A stretch of 64,000 nucleotides of DNA, from NCBI GenBank assembly GCA_015075625.1, contig JABTTZ010000001.1:744001-808000 (forward strand). Reading direction: 5' to 3'. Position numbers and translations under genes: made by a program. The notes beneath the pieces were generated by a model, which ran no database searches, was not told the origin of the DNA, and worked only from the letters and a program-made list of their open reading frames with translations. Source of the stretch: Anaerolineales bacterium. GTDB lineage: Bacteria; Chloroflexota; Anaerolineae; Aggregatilineales; UBA2796. Of this stretch, positions 53,787 through 63,880 are shown in pieces (within the stretch, counting starts at the first letter, position 1; each line of letters begins with the position of its first letter).

Positions 53787-53891
53787 AATGCCCTCGCGCT
53801 TTCCAATTTTGGAACGGATGTCCCTTGCCCAGAAAAACTATACCATATCCCCGCAAGGGTGATGTGTGTTGGAGGTGTTAAACTAGAGATC

Positions 53892-55424
53892 ATGATCACC
53901 CCAACCATCCTTCCTTACCATGTCCCCTTTTCGCCCGTCCTCAACGCCCTTCAGGAGGCGCTAGGGACGGATGCCAAGCGGCTTTTCCTTGTCGGTGGCG
54001 CGGTACGCGATGCCCTGCTGCGCCGTCCGGCAAAAGACCTTGATTTCGCCGTAGCGGGGGATGGTCAGCCCTGGGCGCGGCGGATTGCCAATGCCTTTCA
54101 GGGATCGTTCTACCGCCTTGACCCAACACGAGGTGTGGGGCGGGCAATCATCGAGTATGAAGGCGAACGCTATAATGTTGATGTCGCCAGCCAGCGCGGG
54201 GACTCCCTTGCTGATGATCTGAGCCGCCGCGATTTCACCCTAAACGCGATTGGCATTGCCCTCAGCGAGATTGACGCCGAACCGCAGCCTTTCCTCGACC
54301 CCCTCGGCGGGATCGCTGATCTCACCGCCCGCCGTCTGCGCCTGTGCGCCCCAAGCGCCATTTCTGATGACCCGATTCGGGCGCTGCGGGCAGTCCGTCA
54401 GAGCGTCGCCTTCAAATTGCTGATGACCCCAGATACCCTCGCCGCTATTAAACGCGAAGGAGCGTTGTTTCGCCAAACTTCTCCAGAGCGGGTGCGCGAT
54501 GAGTTTATGGCGATACTTGGGGGGGTACGCCCCCATGTAGCGCTGCGGACGCTGGATATGCTTGGGTTGCTATCCTTGATCATCCCCGAGGTGGACGCAA
54601 TGCGCGGACTGGCGCAGCGGAAGGCGCACATCTATGATCTCTTGGCGCACACCTACGCTGTGGTGGAGCGCTTGGACGGTGTGTTGACGGTGATCAGCCC
54701 CGAACGCACGGACGATACCGCCGCCGACTCTGCGTTGGGGATGATTGTCTACAGCCTAGACCGCTATCGCCGCGCCCTCCAAACCCACCTTGCCCATCTT
54801 TTCCCCAATGGACGAAGTGTGCGGGCGCTGCTCATCTTGGCGGCGCTGCTGCATGATTCCGGCAAGCCCTCCGTGCGCAGTGTGGATGCGGACGGCGATC
54901 CGCGTTTTTTCGGTCACGAGGCGGCAAGTGCCGAGATCGCCCGCGCCCACGCCGAAGCCCTGCGTCTCAGCAACGAGGAAAGCGAGCGCCTTGTGGGGGT
55001 GGTTGCCCGCCACAATCTTATAAGCGATCTGGTGGAAGCTGCTGCACAGGAGGGTGATGCGCTAACGCCGCGCCTGATTCACCGCTATTGGCGGGCGACG
55101 GGCGATCTTGGGGGAGTGGATATTTGTCTGCTTGCCCAAGCGGACTATCTGGGAAAGGTGGGGGCAGCCCTGAATGTACACACCTGGCTAGGGCGCTTGC
55201 AAGTGATTGAAGCCCTTTTGGATGCCTATGTCAACCACTACGATCAGCGTATTGCCCCACCTCCCCTAGTGAGCGGAACAGATCTCATGAACACACTAGG
55301 GCTAACGCCAAGCCCTCAGATTGGACGACTCTTGACCCTTCTGTTGGAAGAACAAGCGGTGGGGACGATCCACACGGCAGAGGAGGCGCTTGCCCTTGCC
55401 CGCATCCTCTTGGAAGGGAGCTAA
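53892..55424 (+). CDS. CCA-adding enzyme / poly(A) polymerase family nucleotidyltransferase
   Basis: 510 residues. Head domain with LFLVGGAVRDALLRRPAKDLDF (GG and DxD motifs), RGDSLADDLSRRDFTLNAIGIAL and the RRLRLCAPSAISDDPIRALRAVR neck. An HD domain follows (LLHDSGKPSVRS ... GHEAASAEIARAHAEALRLS). All tRNA genes in this window lack encoded CCA, consistent with a need for this enzyme. ATG 53892 is chosen because upstream sequence in frame lies antisense to the neighbouring ATPase gene. GGAGGT lies 15 bases upstream. Confidence 0.9.
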   Translation: MITPTILPYHVPFSPVLNALQEALGTDAKRLFLVGGAVRDALLRRPAKDLDFAVAGDGQPWARRIANAFQGSFYRLDPTRGVGRAIIEYEGERYNVDVASQRGDSLADDLSRRDFTLNAIGIALSEIDAEPQPFLDPLGGIADLTARRLRLCAPSAISDDPIRALRAVRQSVAFKLLMTPDTLAAIKREGALFRQTSPERVRDEFMAILGGVRPHVALRTLDMLGLLSLIIPEVDAMRGLAQRKAHIYDLLAHTYAVVERLDGVLTVISPERTDDTAADSALGMIVYSLDRYRRALQTHLAHLFPNGRSVRALLILAALLHDSGKPSVRSVDADGDPRFFGHEAASAEIARAHAEALRLSNEESERLVGVVARHNLISDLVEAAAQEGDALTPRLIHRYWRATGDLGGVDICLLAQADYLGKVGAALNVHTWLGRLQVIEALLDAYVNHYDQRIAPPPLVSGTDLMNTLGLTPSPQIGRLLTLLLEEQAVGTIHTAEEALALARILLEGS

Positions 55425-55447
55425 GGGCAGCCATGCGCTGAACCATT

Positions 55448-56626
55448 TTAATATGTGATCAACTTCTGAATCTGCCATGTACAGGTGGCAAGCACATCGG
55501 CAATCCGTTCTCCGGCGTGTCCATCGCCATAGATTGGCTCGCTAGGGTAGCGCCCATGTGACACTTGCGCTTGAATCGCCTCGATCAGAGCCGTGCGGTT
55601 GGCGTCCACGTCGATGATGTTTTTCCCGCGTTGGCGCATCGTCTGGCGCGATCCAATGTTGACCGCCGGCGTGCCGATGAACGCCCCTTCCCGAATCGCG
55701 CTGCTGGAATTCCCGATCAGGCACGCCGTCCGCCGCATAAGGGCAATGTAGGCATCGGTGGGGAGATTCTTGAAGAAATGAATCTTGGAATCGTCGTAAT
55801 GTTCGCGGAATTTGCGAATCCCACGCGCCACATCCTCTGAGCCAGCATCGGCGTTGGGCCACAAGGCGATGGTCGGTATACCCAACTTGTGAATTGCCAT
55901 GAGCGATTCGGTGATCTGCCGTTCACCCTCGCCATATTCCGTCGTCACAGGGTGCTGTGAGAGCAGCAAAAAGGGCTGATTCAGGTCAAAGACGCCGCCC
56001 ACCCCTTGCGCGAACAGATCAGGACCCAGCCCGTTGGCATCGTTCGTCAAAACCTCTGCTACAAGGTCAATCCGAGGGCAGCCTACAAGGTACACATCGT
56101 CGGGGCGTTCGCCTAGCTTGATGATCCGATCCCGCGCATCGGTGCAGGCGGGAAAGTGAATGTGGGCAAATTTCGTCACGGCGTGGCGAATGCTTTCATC
56201 AATCGTGCCGGAAACTTCCCCGCCCATGGTATGCGCCAGTGGAATATTCATGTATGCTGCGGCAAGGGTCGTCGCCATCGTCTCAAAGCGATCCCCGACG
56301 GTCAGGACAATATCCGGCTGCAAGGACTCAAAAATGGTGGGGAGTTCCAGCAGCCCCAATCCCGTCGATTTCGCCATTGTGCCGGGTGTCTCGCCTTCCA
56401 CCAGCATGTGAACGCGGGCATCAATGGGAAAACCATCGGCTTCGATCAGTTTGACCACTGCCCCATAGCGATCCAAAAGCGCCGACGCCCCCACAACGAC
56501 CCGAAGGATGAGGTCAGGGTGCGCTTGAACTGCCCGCATTGCTGATTTGATGCTGCTGTAGTTAGCGCGTGAGCCGACGACGACGCAAATCGTCCGTTTC
56601 GTGGGTGTCCTAGTGCTGGCTGTCAT
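55448..56626 (-). CDS. neuC: UDP-N-acetylglucosamine 2-epimerase, hydrolysing (NeuC/LegG type)
   Basis: 392 residues. ICVVVGSRANYSSIKSAMRAV, LTVGDRFETMATTLAAAYMNIPLAHTMGGEVSGTIDESIRHAVTKFAHIHF and CLIGNSSSAIREGAFIGTPAVNIGSRQ are the diagnostic motifs. The product is ManNAc or a 6-deoxy analogue, the precursor for sialic-, legionaminic- or related nonulosonic acids. Its ATG overlaps the neuB stop by 4 bases. No CMP-transferase gene (neuA) follows in the window. Confidence 0.9.
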   Translation of the reverse strand: MTASTRTPTKRTICVVVGSRANYSSIKSAMRAVQAHPDLILRVVVGASALLDRYGAVVKLIEADGFPIDARVHMLVEGETPGTMAKSTGLGLLELPTIFESLQPDIVLTVGDRFETMATTLAAAYMNIPLAHTMGGEVSGTIDESIRHAVTKFAHIHFPACTDARDRIIKLGERPDDVYLVGCPRIDLVAEVLTNDANGLGPDLFAQGVGGVFDLNQPFLLLSQHPVTTEYGEGERQITESLMAIHKLGIPTIALWPNADAGSEDVARGIRKFREHYDDSKIHFFKNLPTDAYIALMRRTACLIGNSSSAIREGAFIGTPAVNIGSRQTMRQRGKNIIDVDANRTALIEAIQAQVSHGRYPSEPIYGDGHAGERIADVLATCTWQIQKLITY

Positions 56627-57627
56627 GGGATAAGATCGTCTTCTTTGATCAAGGTGTCGGATGGGATAGCGATGCGGGCGCGTTTGCCGATGATTTCTGG
56701 GAGGCGGCGGGCAGGAATTCCCGTACCGGGCTTTTTGACTGCCACCATCTCGGCAGTAATCGTCGCCCCGGCGGGGATGGTGATGAGGCTGACAATGCTT
56801 TTCTCAAAAATCGCTTTCATCTCGCCTTTGCCCGCCGCCACAAGGTCTTTGTCAAGGCGGGTGTTCAGCATGATTTCTACCGCCCGAATACCGCGCACCA
56901 TGTCCGCGAATTCGGCTGGCTCTAGCGAGTTTTTCGCATCGCTGCCATACATCAGACGGCTGAAGGTAAAGTGTTTTTCGATGATTGTCGCCCCCACACA
57001 CACCGCCGCCAGCGGCGCGTAGGGCGTCAGGGTATGGTCGGATAAGCCGACAGGAACACCGTAGCGCGTTTTCATCTCTGCCATGATGTTCAGCCCCACC
57101 TCCTCATAGGGGCAGGGGTACTCAGAGGTGCATTGGAGGATTGCCAGATCGGTGTGGTGACGGGTGATCGTCGCCACAGCCTCATCCAACTCTGCCCAAC
57201 TGCTCATCCCAGAGGAGAGGATAACCGGTTTTCCCGTCTGGGCGATCACCTCCAACATGGGGATATTCGTCACCTCGCCAGAGGGGATTTTGTAGCGCTT
57301 CATCCCGATGGAGTCTAGCAGTTCAACAGCGGCAATGGAGAACGGCGAGGACATAAATTCAACGCCATGTGCTTCGCAGTGTGCCTTCAGCTCTAGCCAT
57401 TTTTCGCGGCTAAAGCCCGTCCGTTGGAAATACTCATAGCGCGGCTCGCCCTTGAAATAAGGGGGCATCGGCGCATCACGGAGGGTTTCTGCCTCTGCAA
57501 TATGTGTCTGAAATTTGACGACACCTGCCCCGCTTTGGGCGGCGGCTTCAATCAGTTTTTTCGCGTTGCCGAGGCTGCCATCATGAACAGAACCAATTTC
57601 GGCAATGATCAAGCAGGGGTGGGTCAT
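56623..57627 (-). CDS. neuB: N-acetylneuraminate synthase-like protein (NeuB family)
   Basis: 334 residues. A TIM-barrel condensing phosphoenolpyruvate with an N-acyl-mannosamine-type sugar: CLIIAEIGSVHDGSLGNAKKLIEAAAQSGAGVVKFQTH, KIPSGEVTNIPMLEVIA, LSSGMSSWAELDEAV, GLSDHT and IEKHFT. A C-terminal antifreeze-like SAF domain follows (SIVSLITIPAGATITAEMVAVKKPGTGI). ATG 57627 starts right at the domain. The frame is open to 57717, but the added part is unlike the family. The exact nonulosonic acid is not determined. Confidence 0.9.
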   Translation of the reverse strand: MTHPCLIIAEIGSVHDGSLGNAKKLIEAAAQSGAGVVKFQTHIAEAETLRDAPMPPYFKGEPRYEYFQRTGFSREKWLELKAHCEAHGVEFMSSPFSIAAVELLDSIGMKRYKIPSGEVTNIPMLEVIAQTGKPVILSSGMSSWAELDEAVATITRHHTDLAILQCTSEYPCPYEEVGLNIMAEMKTRYGVPVGLSDHTLTPYAPLAAVCVGATIIEKHFTFSRLMYGSDAKNSLEPAEFADMVRGIRAVEIMLNTRLDKDLVAAGKGEMKAIFEKSIVSLITIPAGATITAEMVAVKKPGTGIPARRLPEIIGKRARIAIPSDTLIKEDDLIP

Positions 57628-57970
57628 GAAGAAGGGAAAATCCTTGCTGAAAGGGAACAGCCATTCATTCATGATCATTATAGCGAAAGCCGAAAGACGA
57701 CTCAACGGTGCAGTCAATCTGCCCTAGTCCATCACCCCATAGGGACGTCCCCTGGGGTGCCCGCCAGCCCTCATCCCTCTAACCCTTTTTTCCTTGCGAG
57801 AGAAGGGGAAAAGCGAACGCCGTCTTTTGCCTTCTAAGCCCCGAAGGGGTGGCTACTTTCAGCCCGCTGCTTTAGCGGCGGGATCAGGCTCTATGTAATT
57901 GCTATTCCCGCCCAATCCGCGTAAAACTAAGAAGGACATCGATCATCAGCCAGACGGAAAACAACCACAC
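57628..57970. other. Divergent intergenic region with MITE-like right half
   Basis: 343 bases between neuB and the carotenoid cluster. It holds CTAAGCCCCGAAGGGGTGG and CAGCCCGCTGCTTTAGCGGC hairpins at 57835-57892 and a family 3-like CCCTCATCCC stretch. No gene was seen. Confidence 0.5.
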
Positions 57971-59455
57971 ATGGGGCGAATCCTCGTCATTGGGAGCGGT
58001 TTTGGAGGGCTTGCGGCGGCGATCCGCCTTGCCGCGCAGGGGCATGAGGTGACCATCCTCGAAGGGCGCGACAAGCTCGGCGGGCGTGCCTATGTCTACA
58101 GCATGAATGGTTTCCAATTTGACGGTGGTCCCACCGTGATCACCGCCCCCTTCATGTTTGATGATCTGTGGGCGGCGGCGGGGCGGCGGCGCGAAGATTA
58201 CGTCCAGTTCGTCCCTTGCGATCCCTACTACCGGATTTTTGATCACCACCGGCGCAGCTTTGATTACAATGGAGATGAGTTCTTCATCCTCGACCAAATT
58301 GCCAAGTGGAATCCCGCAGATCGAGACGGCTATCAACGCTTCATGGGGACAACAAAGGCAATTTTCCAAAAGGGGTTTCTCGAACTAGCGGATAAACCTT
58401 TCTTGAAATTCACCGATATGGTGAGGGTTGCCCCCGACCTGATCCGAATGCAAAGTTACAAAAGCGTTTACGGTTATGTCTCGCAGTATGTGAAGAATGA
58501 CTTTCTGCGCCGTGTCTTTTCCTTCCACCCCCTCTTGATTGGCGGCAACCCCTTTGATGCACCCTCCATCTACGCGATGATCCATTACTTGGAGCGCGAA
58601 TGGGGGATTCATTACGCGCTAGGAGGGACGGGCGCATTGGTCGCCGCGATGGGGCGCTTGTTTGCCGAACTGGGCGGGACAGTTCACCTGAACGCGCCCG
58701 TTCAGCAGATCACGATCAAAAACGGGCGGGCGGTGGGCGTCCGCTTGGCGGATGGGCGAGAGATGGCGGCGGATGTTGTCGTCTCCAATGCCGATGTTGC
58801 CTCTACCTACCTCACCCTGATCGCCCCCGAACACCGCCGCAAATACACCGATCGCCGCGTGAAAAACTACAAGTACAGCATGTCCTTGTTCGTCATTTAC
58901 TTTGGGACAAAACGCCTTTACCGCGATCACGGGTTAGCCCACCATAACATCCTTTTGGGGAAACGCTACAAGGGACTGTTGAGCGATATTTTTAAGGAAA
59001 AAGTGTTGGCGGATGATTTCTCGCTCTATCTGCACATGCCCACCCTGACCGATCCAAGCATTGCCCCACCCGGACACGAGGCATTTTACGTCCTTGCCCC
59101 CGTCCCCCATTTAGGGTCGGGGATCGATTGGGCGCACGCCGCGAAGCCTTATCGGGATGCGATCATGGGCTTTTTAGAAAAACACTATCTACCCAATCTG
59201 ACCGAGAATCTCGCTGCTGAACACTGGATCGATCCGCGCCATTTTGAAACCACCTTGAACAGTTACCTCGGCGCGGCATTTTCCATCCAGCCTATTTTGC
59301 TGCAATCGGCGTGGTTTCGCCCCCACAACCGCTCAGAGGACGTAGAAAACCTCTATTTTGTTGGGGCGGGGACACACCCCGGCGCAGGGCTGCCCGGTGT
59401 GTTATCCTCAGCGATCATCGCAGCGAATTTGATTGGCAGTGAGGTGCGGGCGTGA
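57971..59455 (+). CDS. crtI: Phytoene desaturase (CrtI family)
   Basis: FAD-dependent enzyme that introduces double bases' worth of desaturation into phytoene to give lycopene-type carotenes; about 494 residues. The dinucleotide-binding motif is [38 protein letters not shown]. The C-terminal FAD motif is [23 protein letters not shown]. Related CrtN/CrtO/CrtD oxidases share these motifs, but the neighbouring phytoene synthase supports CrtI. The ATG at 57971 is at the domain start; a TTG at 57899 would add 24 residues. Its stop overlaps the crtB GTG. Confidence 0.9.
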   Translation: MGRILVIGSGFGGLAAAIRLAAQGHEVTILEGRDKLGGRAYVYSMNGFQFDGGPTVITAPFMFDDLWAAAGRRREDYVQFVPCDPYYRIFDHHRRSFDYNGDEFFILDQIAKWNPADRDGYQRFMGTTKAIFQKGFLELADKPFLKFTDMVRVAPDLIRMQSYKSVYGYVSQYVKNDFLRRVFSFHPLLIGGNPFDAPSIYAMIHYLEREWGIHYALGGTGALVAAMGRLFAELGGTVHLNAPVQQITIKNGRAVGVRLADGREMAADVVVSNADVASTYLTLIAPEHRRKYTDRRVKNYKYSMSLFVIYFGTKRLYRDHGLAHHNILLGKRYKGLLSDIFKEKVLADDFSLYLHMPTLTDPSIAPPGHEAFYVLAPVPHLGSGIDWAHAAKPYRDAIMGFLEKHYLPNLTENLAAEHWIDPRHFETTLNSYLGAAFSIQPILLQSAWFRPHNRSEDVENLYFVGAGTHPGAGLPGVLSSAIIAANLIGSEVRA

Positions 59456-60426
59456 CGACCCAAGCATGGGAACAATCCCTTCTGCGGCGGGCGTGGGATG
59501 CGGCTGCCAGTTTGCCCCGTCCGGTATCCCACGCCGATGACGCGCTTTTGCAGCGGGCATACCATCATTGTGAACGAATGACAGCCGCCTACAGCCGGAC
59601 GTTTTACCTCGCCTCTGGGTTTCTGCCGCCCAGAAAGCGCCGCGCTGTCCGCGCTTTGTATGCCTTCTGCCGTGTTACGGATAATCTGGTCGATGAATCA
59701 GAGGGGCTGACCGCCCGCGCCGCCCTTGAGTCGTGGCGGGGTGTCCTTACCGCGCCGCACCCAACGGGCGATGAACCGCAGGGGCTTGTGGCGTTGGCGT
59801 GGGGAGATACACAAGCGCACTTTCACATCCCAACAGGCTATGCCCTCCAACTGATTGAAGGGGTCGCCCGCGACTTAACCCAGACGCGCTACACAACCTT
59901 TGCTGACCTTGCCGATTATGCCTATGGCGTTGCCTCTACGGTTGGACTCATGGCAATGCATATCATTGGCTTTGCTGGTGAAGCGACGATCCCCTATGCG
60001 GTGAAATTGGGCGTCGCCCTCCAACTGACGAATATCTTGCGCGATGTTGGCGAAGATTGGGGACGTGGACGGTTATACCTGCCGAAGGACGATCTCGCCC
60101 GTTTTGGGATTAGCGAAGGGGAGATTGCCCTCAGCAGCCAAACCGGGCGGGTCACTCTAGCTTGGCGTTCGTTCATGACCTATCAGATTGCCCGCACCCG
60201 CCAGCTTTACGCTGAGGCACAGGCGGGAATCGCCTTTTTGAACCGTGAGGGGCGCTTTGCCATTGGCGCAGCGGCTCATCTCTATAGGGGCATATTGGAT
60301 GTGATCGAACGAAACGGCTGCAATGTATTCACCGAACGGGCGCGGCTTAGTTTGTCGGAAAAAATGCGGCGCATCCCCGCTATTTGGTGGCGGATGCGGC
60401 GGCTTCAAGCCCCGCACCTCCCATGA
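59452..60426 (+). CDS. crtB: Phytoene synthase
   Basis: Joins two geranylgeranyl diphosphates into phytoene. It is 324 residues. Substrate-binding Asp motifs are at 77-81 (DNLVD) and 198-202 (DVGED, then WGRGRLYLP). [28 protein letters not shown] and [11 protein letters not shown] are also typical. GTG start at 59452 with a GTGA overlap of the crtI stop shows coupled translation. Confidence 0.95.
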   Translation: MTTQAWEQSLLRRAWDAAASLPRPVSHADDALLQRAYHHCERMTAAYSRTFYLASGFLPPRKRRAVRALYAFCRVTDNLVDESEGLTARAALESWRGVLTAPHPTGDEPQGLVALAWGDTQAHFHIPTGYALQLIEGVARDLTQTRYTTFADLADYAYGVASTVGLMAMHIIGFAGEATIPYAVKLGVALQLTNILRDVGEDWGRGRLYLPKDDLARFGISEGEIALSSQTGRVTLAWRSFMTYQIARTRQLYAEAQAGIAFLNREGRFAIGAAAHLYRGILDVIERNGCNVFTERARLSLSEKMRRIPAIWWRMRRLQAPHLP

Positions 60427-60462
60427 GCAGCGGTGGTGGGGGCTGAACCCTTCTGAACCAAA

Positions 60463-61317
60463 ATGTCAACTGAATCTAGCAATTGGGAACTCGTTGTGAC
60501 CTATTTCGGCTTTCTGGCTCGCTATATTGTTGCCCCAACCCTTCTGCTGCGCCTTTGGGAGCTGCTCGATAAAAGGGGCGGGCGTGCTTTGCCCAATGGG
60601 CTGCGCGGCTTCCCGCTGTGGGATGTCCTCGGACTCCATGCCGCAATTGCGCTGCTGTACACCACCCCCTGGGACAATTACCTTGTGGCAACAAAGGTCT
60701 GGTGGTACGACAAGGCACGGGTCACGGGCAAAGTGATCGGCTATGTGCCGCTTGAAGAATACACCTTTTTCATCCTCCAACCGCTTTTGACCGGCGCTTG
60801 GTTAGGGACGGTGGGGCGCTACCTTCCCTCCACCATCCCTCCAAGTGGAGGCGAACAGGGCATGGCAATCCGCCGGCACGGCTTGCTGGTTGGCGGCATC
60901 GCCTGGCTGCTCTCCACCCTGCTGATGATCAGCGGTGTCAAACGGACAACCTACCTCACTCTTTTGCTCTCATGGGCGCTGCCCCCCCTCTTACTCCAAT
61001 GGGCGTTTGGCGGTGATATTCTCTGGCGGCGGCGGGGGTTGGTCACCGGGGCGATCCTCCCTGCGACACTCTACCTTGCCCTCGCAGATCGCTTGGCAAT
61101 CGCCAACGGGAATTGGACAATCAGCCCGGAAAAGACGGTGGGCGTTCACCTTTTTCGGAAACTCCCATTAGAGGAATTTTTATTTTTCTTTGTGACGAAC
61201 ATTTTGATCACCAGTGGGGCAGTGCTCATGCTGGATAGCCAGAGCAAAGAGCGTTCGATCCGTTATGGGCGGGCAATTCGCACACTAATCCGCCGTTGGT
61301 TGGGAGGCAGCGGGTGA
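60463..61317 (+). CDS. Lycopene cyclase, fused CrtYc/CrtYd type
   Basis: 284 residues with about seven membrane helices. It has two related lycopene-cyclase domains. The first has HAAIALLYTTPWDNYLVATKVWWYD and VIGYVPLEEYTFFILQPLL. The second has GNWTISPEKTVGVHLFRKLPLEEFLFFFVTNILI. PWDNY and PLEEY/F are the signature of the heterodimeric actinobacterial (CrtYc/Yd) and fused archaeal-type cyclases. It would convert lycopene to cyclic carotenes at the membrane. It is third in the crtI-crtB cluster, 36 bases after crtB. Confidence 0.9.
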   Translation: MSTESSNWELVVTYFGFLARYIVAPTLLLRLWELLDKRGGRALPNGLRGFPLWDVLGLHAAIALLYTTPWDNYLVATKVWWYDKARVTGKVIGYVPLEEYTFFILQPLLTGAWLGTVGRYLPSTIPPSGGEQGMAIRRHGLLVGGIAWLLSTLLMISGVKRTTYLTLLLSWALPPLLLQWAFGGDILWRRRGLVTGAILPATLYLALADRLAIANGNWTISPEKTVGVHLFRKLPLEEFLFFFVTNILITSGAVLMLDSQSKERSIRYGRAIRTLIRRWLGGSG

Positions 61318-61418
61318 GCTTAGATTGAATTCAAATGATCATTTGATAATTTCTGAAACGTGCGTTACATTGGGCATTCACGCGGGCAACCATGCCCAAA
61401 GAACAGGGGTTTATAAAC

Positions 61419-63455
61419 ATGCTTTCTGTCCTTGAAAAACTCTTATTTGTGGCGCTGGTCATTGCCGCGCTCGGGTTGTCGGCGCGGGGCTTTTGGCAGA
61501 TGTACAAAGTTGTTAGGCGGGGGGAAGGCACGCTGAACCTTGCCAAGCTGCCGTCACGGACGCTTGAGGCGCTAAACGTCTACCTTTCCCAACGGACGAC
61601 ACTCCGCGCCCGCCCCCTCGTCAGCTTGATCCATCTCGGTGTTGTGTGGGGCTTCACCTTCTACTTCCTCGTCAATGTTGGCGATGCGCTGGAAGGCTTT
61701 TTGCCCGATTTCAAATTCCTCGGCACAGGCGGGCTGCTTGCCGGAGGGTATCGTCTGATTGGCGATTTATTGAGCGTTGTTGTCTTGCTTGGCGTTATTT
61801 ACTTTTTGTTGCGCCGCTTTGTCTTTAAGGAAAAACAACTCACCTTTCGGGAAAATGTGTTGCTCCATCCAAATGTGAAAGCGGGCGGTATCCGGCGGGA
61901 TTCGCTCATTGTTGGCGGGTTTATCCTGCTTCATGTAGGGTCGCGCTTCTTGGGGCAATCGGTGCAAATGGCTCATGGGATTGGGGTCGGACCGCAGCCT
62001 TTTGCCACAGCGCTCAGCGGGATATGGGGGACAAATCCCGATGTGCTGAAATTCTTTGATCACTTCTTTTGGTGGTCGGCGCTCGGCTTGATTGTTGCCT
62101 TTCTGCCCTATTTCCCCTATACGAAACATGCGCATCTGTTCATGGCGCCGCTCAACTTCCTCACCCGCCCACAGCGCACTTCGCTTGGGGAGATGGAGAA
62201 GGAAGACCTTGACGACGAGACAAAAGAGCAGTTTGGCGCGGCACGCTTGGAACACCTTTCCCAAACGGGGCTGGTCGATGCCTTTGCCTGCATCATGTGC
62301 AACCGCTGTCAAGATGTCTGCCCCGCCTACACCACCGGCAAAGAACTCTCCCCTTCGGCGTTGGAGATCAACAAGCGCTTCATGATCAAAGAGCAAATGG
62401 CGGCGTTTGCCGGTGGGGCGGAATCAAAAGACCCACTGGTCGGCTTTGCCATTAGCGAATCGGCAGTCTGGGCGTGTACCTCGTGCGGGGCGTGCGTCGA
62501 TATTTGCCCGGTGGGCAACGAACCCATGCTCGATATCCTGGACATTCGGCGTGATTTGGCAATGGTGCAGGCATCCTTCCCAGGGGATCTCAAGAACGCT
62601 TTTAATGGGATGGAGCGTCAGGGCAACCCCTGGCAGTTGAACGAAAGCCGCCTGAAGTGGGCAGAGGGCTTGGATGTACCAACAACCGACGACAACCCCA
62701 ATTTTGAGATTCTCTACTGGGTGGGGTGTGCCGCCGCCTTTGAACCCCGCGCCCAACAAACCGCCCGCTCGTTCGTCCAATTGATGCGTTTGGCGGGGGT
62801 GAATTTCGCCGTGTTGGGCGATCAGGAAGCCTGTACGGGGGATACCGCCCGCCGCGCCGGACGGGAAGACCTTTATCAGGCGATGGCGGAAACGAATGTG
62901 GAGACGCTCAATGGCATTGGGATGGCGGAAAAACGCATCGTCACGATGTGTCCACATTGTCTCCATAACATCGGCAAGGAATACCATCAATTCGGCGGAA
63001 ACTACACGGTAATCCACAGCACCGAATTGATTGAGGAATTGATCACGAAAGGGAGACTTCCCGCCAGCGCCCATCCCAACCGCCAATCCAACGTGACCTT
63101 CCATGATCCATGCTACTTGGGACGGCAAAATGATATTGTCGATGCGCCGCGCAGCGTTCTAGAAAAAGGCTTAGGCGTGGCACTCACCGAGATGCCCCGA
63201 CATGGCAAGAAATCGTTCTGCTGTGGGGCGGGAGGGGCGCAGTTTTGGAAAGAAGAAGAACACGGTGATGCCCGCGTGAACCTGACGCGCTATACAGAGG
63301 CGAAAGAGACAGGAGCAGCGATAGTGGCTGTGGGATGCCCCTTCTGTATGCGTATGTTCAGCGATGCGAAGGGTGAAATCACCGATGGACCAGAAGTGAA
63401 GGATGTTGTTGAACTGATTTGGGAACGCCTGGAACCTGGCGCCCCGAAGAATTAA
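61419..63455 (+). CDS. Membrane-bound Fe-S oxidoreductase (HdrD / glycolate-oxidase GlcF-like)
   Basis: About 678 residues. Five to six hydrophobic helices fill residues 1-230, of the nitrate-reductase-gamma type. Two 4Fe-4S motifs follow: C291IMCNRCQDVCP and C353TSCGACVDICP. Two CCG-like domains come next (YWVGCAAAFEPRA...CPHCLHNIG; HDPCYLGRQNDIVDAPR...KSFCCGAGG), which bind non-cubane clusters in heterodisulfide reductases. It probably passes electrons between quinones and a soluble partner. ATG 61419 is chosen, giving a hydrophobic N-terminus; 61392 is the alternative. Confidence 0.88.
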   Translation: MLSVLEKLLFVALVIAALGLSARGFWQMYKVVRRGEGTLNLAKLPSRTLEALNVYLSQRTTLRARPLVSLIHLGVVWGFTFYFLVNVGDALEGFLPDFKFLGTGGLLAGGYRLIGDLLSVVVLLGVIYFLLRRFVFKEKQLTFRENVLLHPNVKAGGIRRDSLIVGGFILLHVGSRFLGQSVQMAHGIGVGPQPFATALSGIWGTNPDVLKFFDHFFWWSALGLIVAFLPYFPYTKHAHLFMAPLNFLTRPQRTSLGEMEKEDLDDETKEQFGAARLEHLSQTGLVDAFACIMCNRCQDVCPAYTTGKELSPSALEINKRFMIKEQMAAFAGGAESKDPLVGFAISESAVWACTSCGACVDICPVGNEPMLDILDIRRDLAMVQASFPGDLKNAFNGMERQGNPWQLNESRLKWAEGLDVPTTDDNPNFEILYWVGCAAAFEPRAQQTARSFVQLMRLAGVNFAVLGDQEACTGDTARRAGREDLYQAMAETNVETLNGIGMAEKRIVTMCPHCLHNIGKEYHQFGGNYTVIHSTELIEELITKGRLPASAHPNRQSNVTFHDPCYLGRQNDIVDAPRSVLEKGLGVALTEMPRHGKKSFCCGAGGAQFWKEEEHGDARVNLTRYTEAKETGAAIVAVGCPFCMRMFSDAKGEITDGPEVKDVVELIWERLEPGAPKN

Positions 63456-63467
63456 GTACCTTACCAC

Positions 63468-63662
63468 AATAATTTCTAAAGAACCCCTATCCCCCCCTAC
63501 CCCCTTTCTCCGTACACAGGGAAAGGGGGAGGGATTCTCTCTGTGTTTACGGGGTGGAGATTAGGGTTTTCAAGTCCCGAAGGGGTGGCTGCTTTCAGTC
63601 CGCTGCTTTAGCGGCGGAGGCTGACGGGCGGTGATGGGCGCAAAGCTGTCAACAGACCCTAG
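63468..63662 (+). repeat. MITE-like family, near-complete copy
   Basis: AATTTCTAAAGAACCCCTAT, the CCTTTCTCCGTACACAGGGAAAGG hairpin, GTGTTTACGGGGTGGAGATT, TCCCGAAGGGG and CCGCTGCTTTAGCGGCGG, ending in GCTGTCAACAGACC with CTAG at 63659-63662. The right end matches the 16839 end. The left end is degraded. Confidence 0.65.
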
Positions 63663-63810
63663 GAGTCCATCAAGAGGGTAAGCATAGAATGAGACCACCC
63701 TCATCCCCCTGCAACCCGCCTTCACCATGTACCCGCTCTCCGTATGGGAGAAGGGGGAATCACGTCTTTGAGGGGACTTCCCCCTCACCCCCTCGCCCGC
63801 AGCATGTCTC

Positions 63811-63866
63811 CCCCTTTCCCTGTTTATGGGGAAAGGGGGAGGGGGTAGGGGTTCGTTTAGAAATTA
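63811..63866 (-). repeat. MITE-like family, inverted left half
   Basis: On the minus strand it reads TAATTTCTAAACGAACCCCT then ACCCCC and a CCCTTTCCCCATAAACAGGGAAAGGG hairpin, facing the copy at 63468-63662. The two left ends are mirror-placed about 400 bases apart. Confidence 0.6.
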
Positions 63867-63880
63867 CGGTGGCGAGGGAC

